From the NCBI RefSeq assembly GCF_029691405.1, contig NZ_CP121467.1:744001-808000 (forward strand): a DNA stretch of 64,000 nucleotides, in the 5' to 3' direction. The notes beneath the pieces were generated by a model. That model was not told the origin of the DNA, ran no database searches, and saw nothing but the letters and a program-made list of their open reading frames with translations. This stretch comes from Streptococcus sp. D7B5 (GTDB lineage: Bacteria > Bacillota > Bacilli > Lactobacillales > Streptococcaceae). The translations under genes were made by a program, and so were the position numbers. Shown piece by piece: positions 63,795 to 64,000 of the stretch (positions within the stretch are counted from its first letter, which is position 1; each line of letters opens with the position of its first letter).

Positions 63795-64000
63795 TTACGA
63801 TATTTTCAATCGTGTACGTAGCCGGTCTGCTTGAGCTTTGCCGATTATCTTGTCTAAGAGTCGTGTCCGTAGGCTCATCAAACCATAAAGACCTCCTCCA
63901 AGCCCTCCGATGAGAGCCACATAAAGGAAACTCCAGAAACGTCCACTTGGTTGGAAGACAAAACCGAGTAGCCACTGCAAGAAGCCAACTAGGATAAACA
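63795..64000 (-). CDS. Membrane protein, 5' end beyond the window
   Basis: The open frame runs in from the right edge and stops at 63795. The visible 68 residues contain two hydrophobic segments (LVGFLQWLLGFVF and FWSFLYVALIGGLGGGLYGLM). A basic C-terminal tail follows (RTRLLDKIIGKAQADRLRTRLKIS). I cannot assign a family from this fragment. A proper terminator follows the stop, which supports it as a real gene. Confidence 0.65.
   Translation of the reverse strand, partial: FILVGFLQWLLGFVFQPSGRFWSFLYVALIGGLGGGLYGLMSLRTRLLDKIIGKAQADRLRTRLKIS

Overview
The window is low-GC, dense in genes, and reads as a chromosome segment of a Streptococcus mitis-group bacterium (S. mitis, S. pseudopneumoniae or S. 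pneumoniae). The evidence is a BgaA-type LPxTG beta-galactosidase with the YSIRK signal, two choline-binding proteins including a CbpL, the two-component system 09 beside a ccdA-etrx-msrAB cluster, an AliB-type lipoprotein and a SHP/Rgg-controlled peptide operon. Several blocks match gene groups I know from pneumococcus (lgt-hprK-rpsU-nagB-queA; miaA-hflX-rnz; thyA-glk-cbpL-pabB; greA-mltG-murC-snf2-malY-metB-aliB), but as I remember pneumococcal maps they are joined here in a different order. The MltG N-terminus is also unlike the pneumococcal one I recall. I lean towards S. mitis or a close relative.

Layout. 1-4.8 kb: lipoprotein maturation (lgt), carbon control (hprK), rpsU, and the divergent nagB/queA pair with a GlcNAc operator. 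4.8-10 kb: a five-gene minus-strand run, tRNA wobble-uridine enzymes mnmL-mnmM, a small cysteine-containing protein, a CPA1 antiporter and a BrkB-type membrane protein. The mnmL promoter and that of a divergent DUF3397 gene both place transcription starts at or next to the start codons. 10-17.5 kb: a terminal-inverted-repeat element and the 2412-residue BgaA with a CcpA operator. 17.7-21.3 kb: an accessory segment (broken GH13 gene, SUKH protein, ankyrin protein) lying between two copies of the 3' end of a short-chain dehydrogenase gene. 21.3-25.3 kb: housekeeping miaA-hflX-orf-rnz-SDR and a small DUF3042 gene.

25.5-29.7 kb is the most interesting locus: a pheromone-controlled RiPP operon with a SHP peptide gene, a divergent Rgg regulator, a 34-residue precursor ending CGPSHSCGGGR, a radical SAM/SPASM maturase and a fused ABC exporter. 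It matches what I recall of the GGG/streptosactin sactipeptide family. 30-39.3 kb: thyA, glk, an 802-residue choline-binding protein carrying two Ltp modules, an IS30-family remnant, a cbpL gene cut by a nonsense codon, a pabB-pabC fusion and a TIGR01440 gene. 39.4-44.3 kb: TCS09 and the ccdA-etrx-msrAB methionine-sulfoxide repair operon.

44.4-50.6 kb: acetyltransferases, a tandemly repeated structured element behind nadE-pncB, a regulator/membrane-protein pair and an amino-acid permease. 50.7-64 kb: greA, mltG, two GNAT enzymes, murC, a SWIM/SNF2 ATPase, two sulfur amino-acid PLP enzymes under a perfect MET-box, and aliB. Nearly all genes are on the minus strand. I saw no rRNA, tRNA, CRISPR array or prophage.
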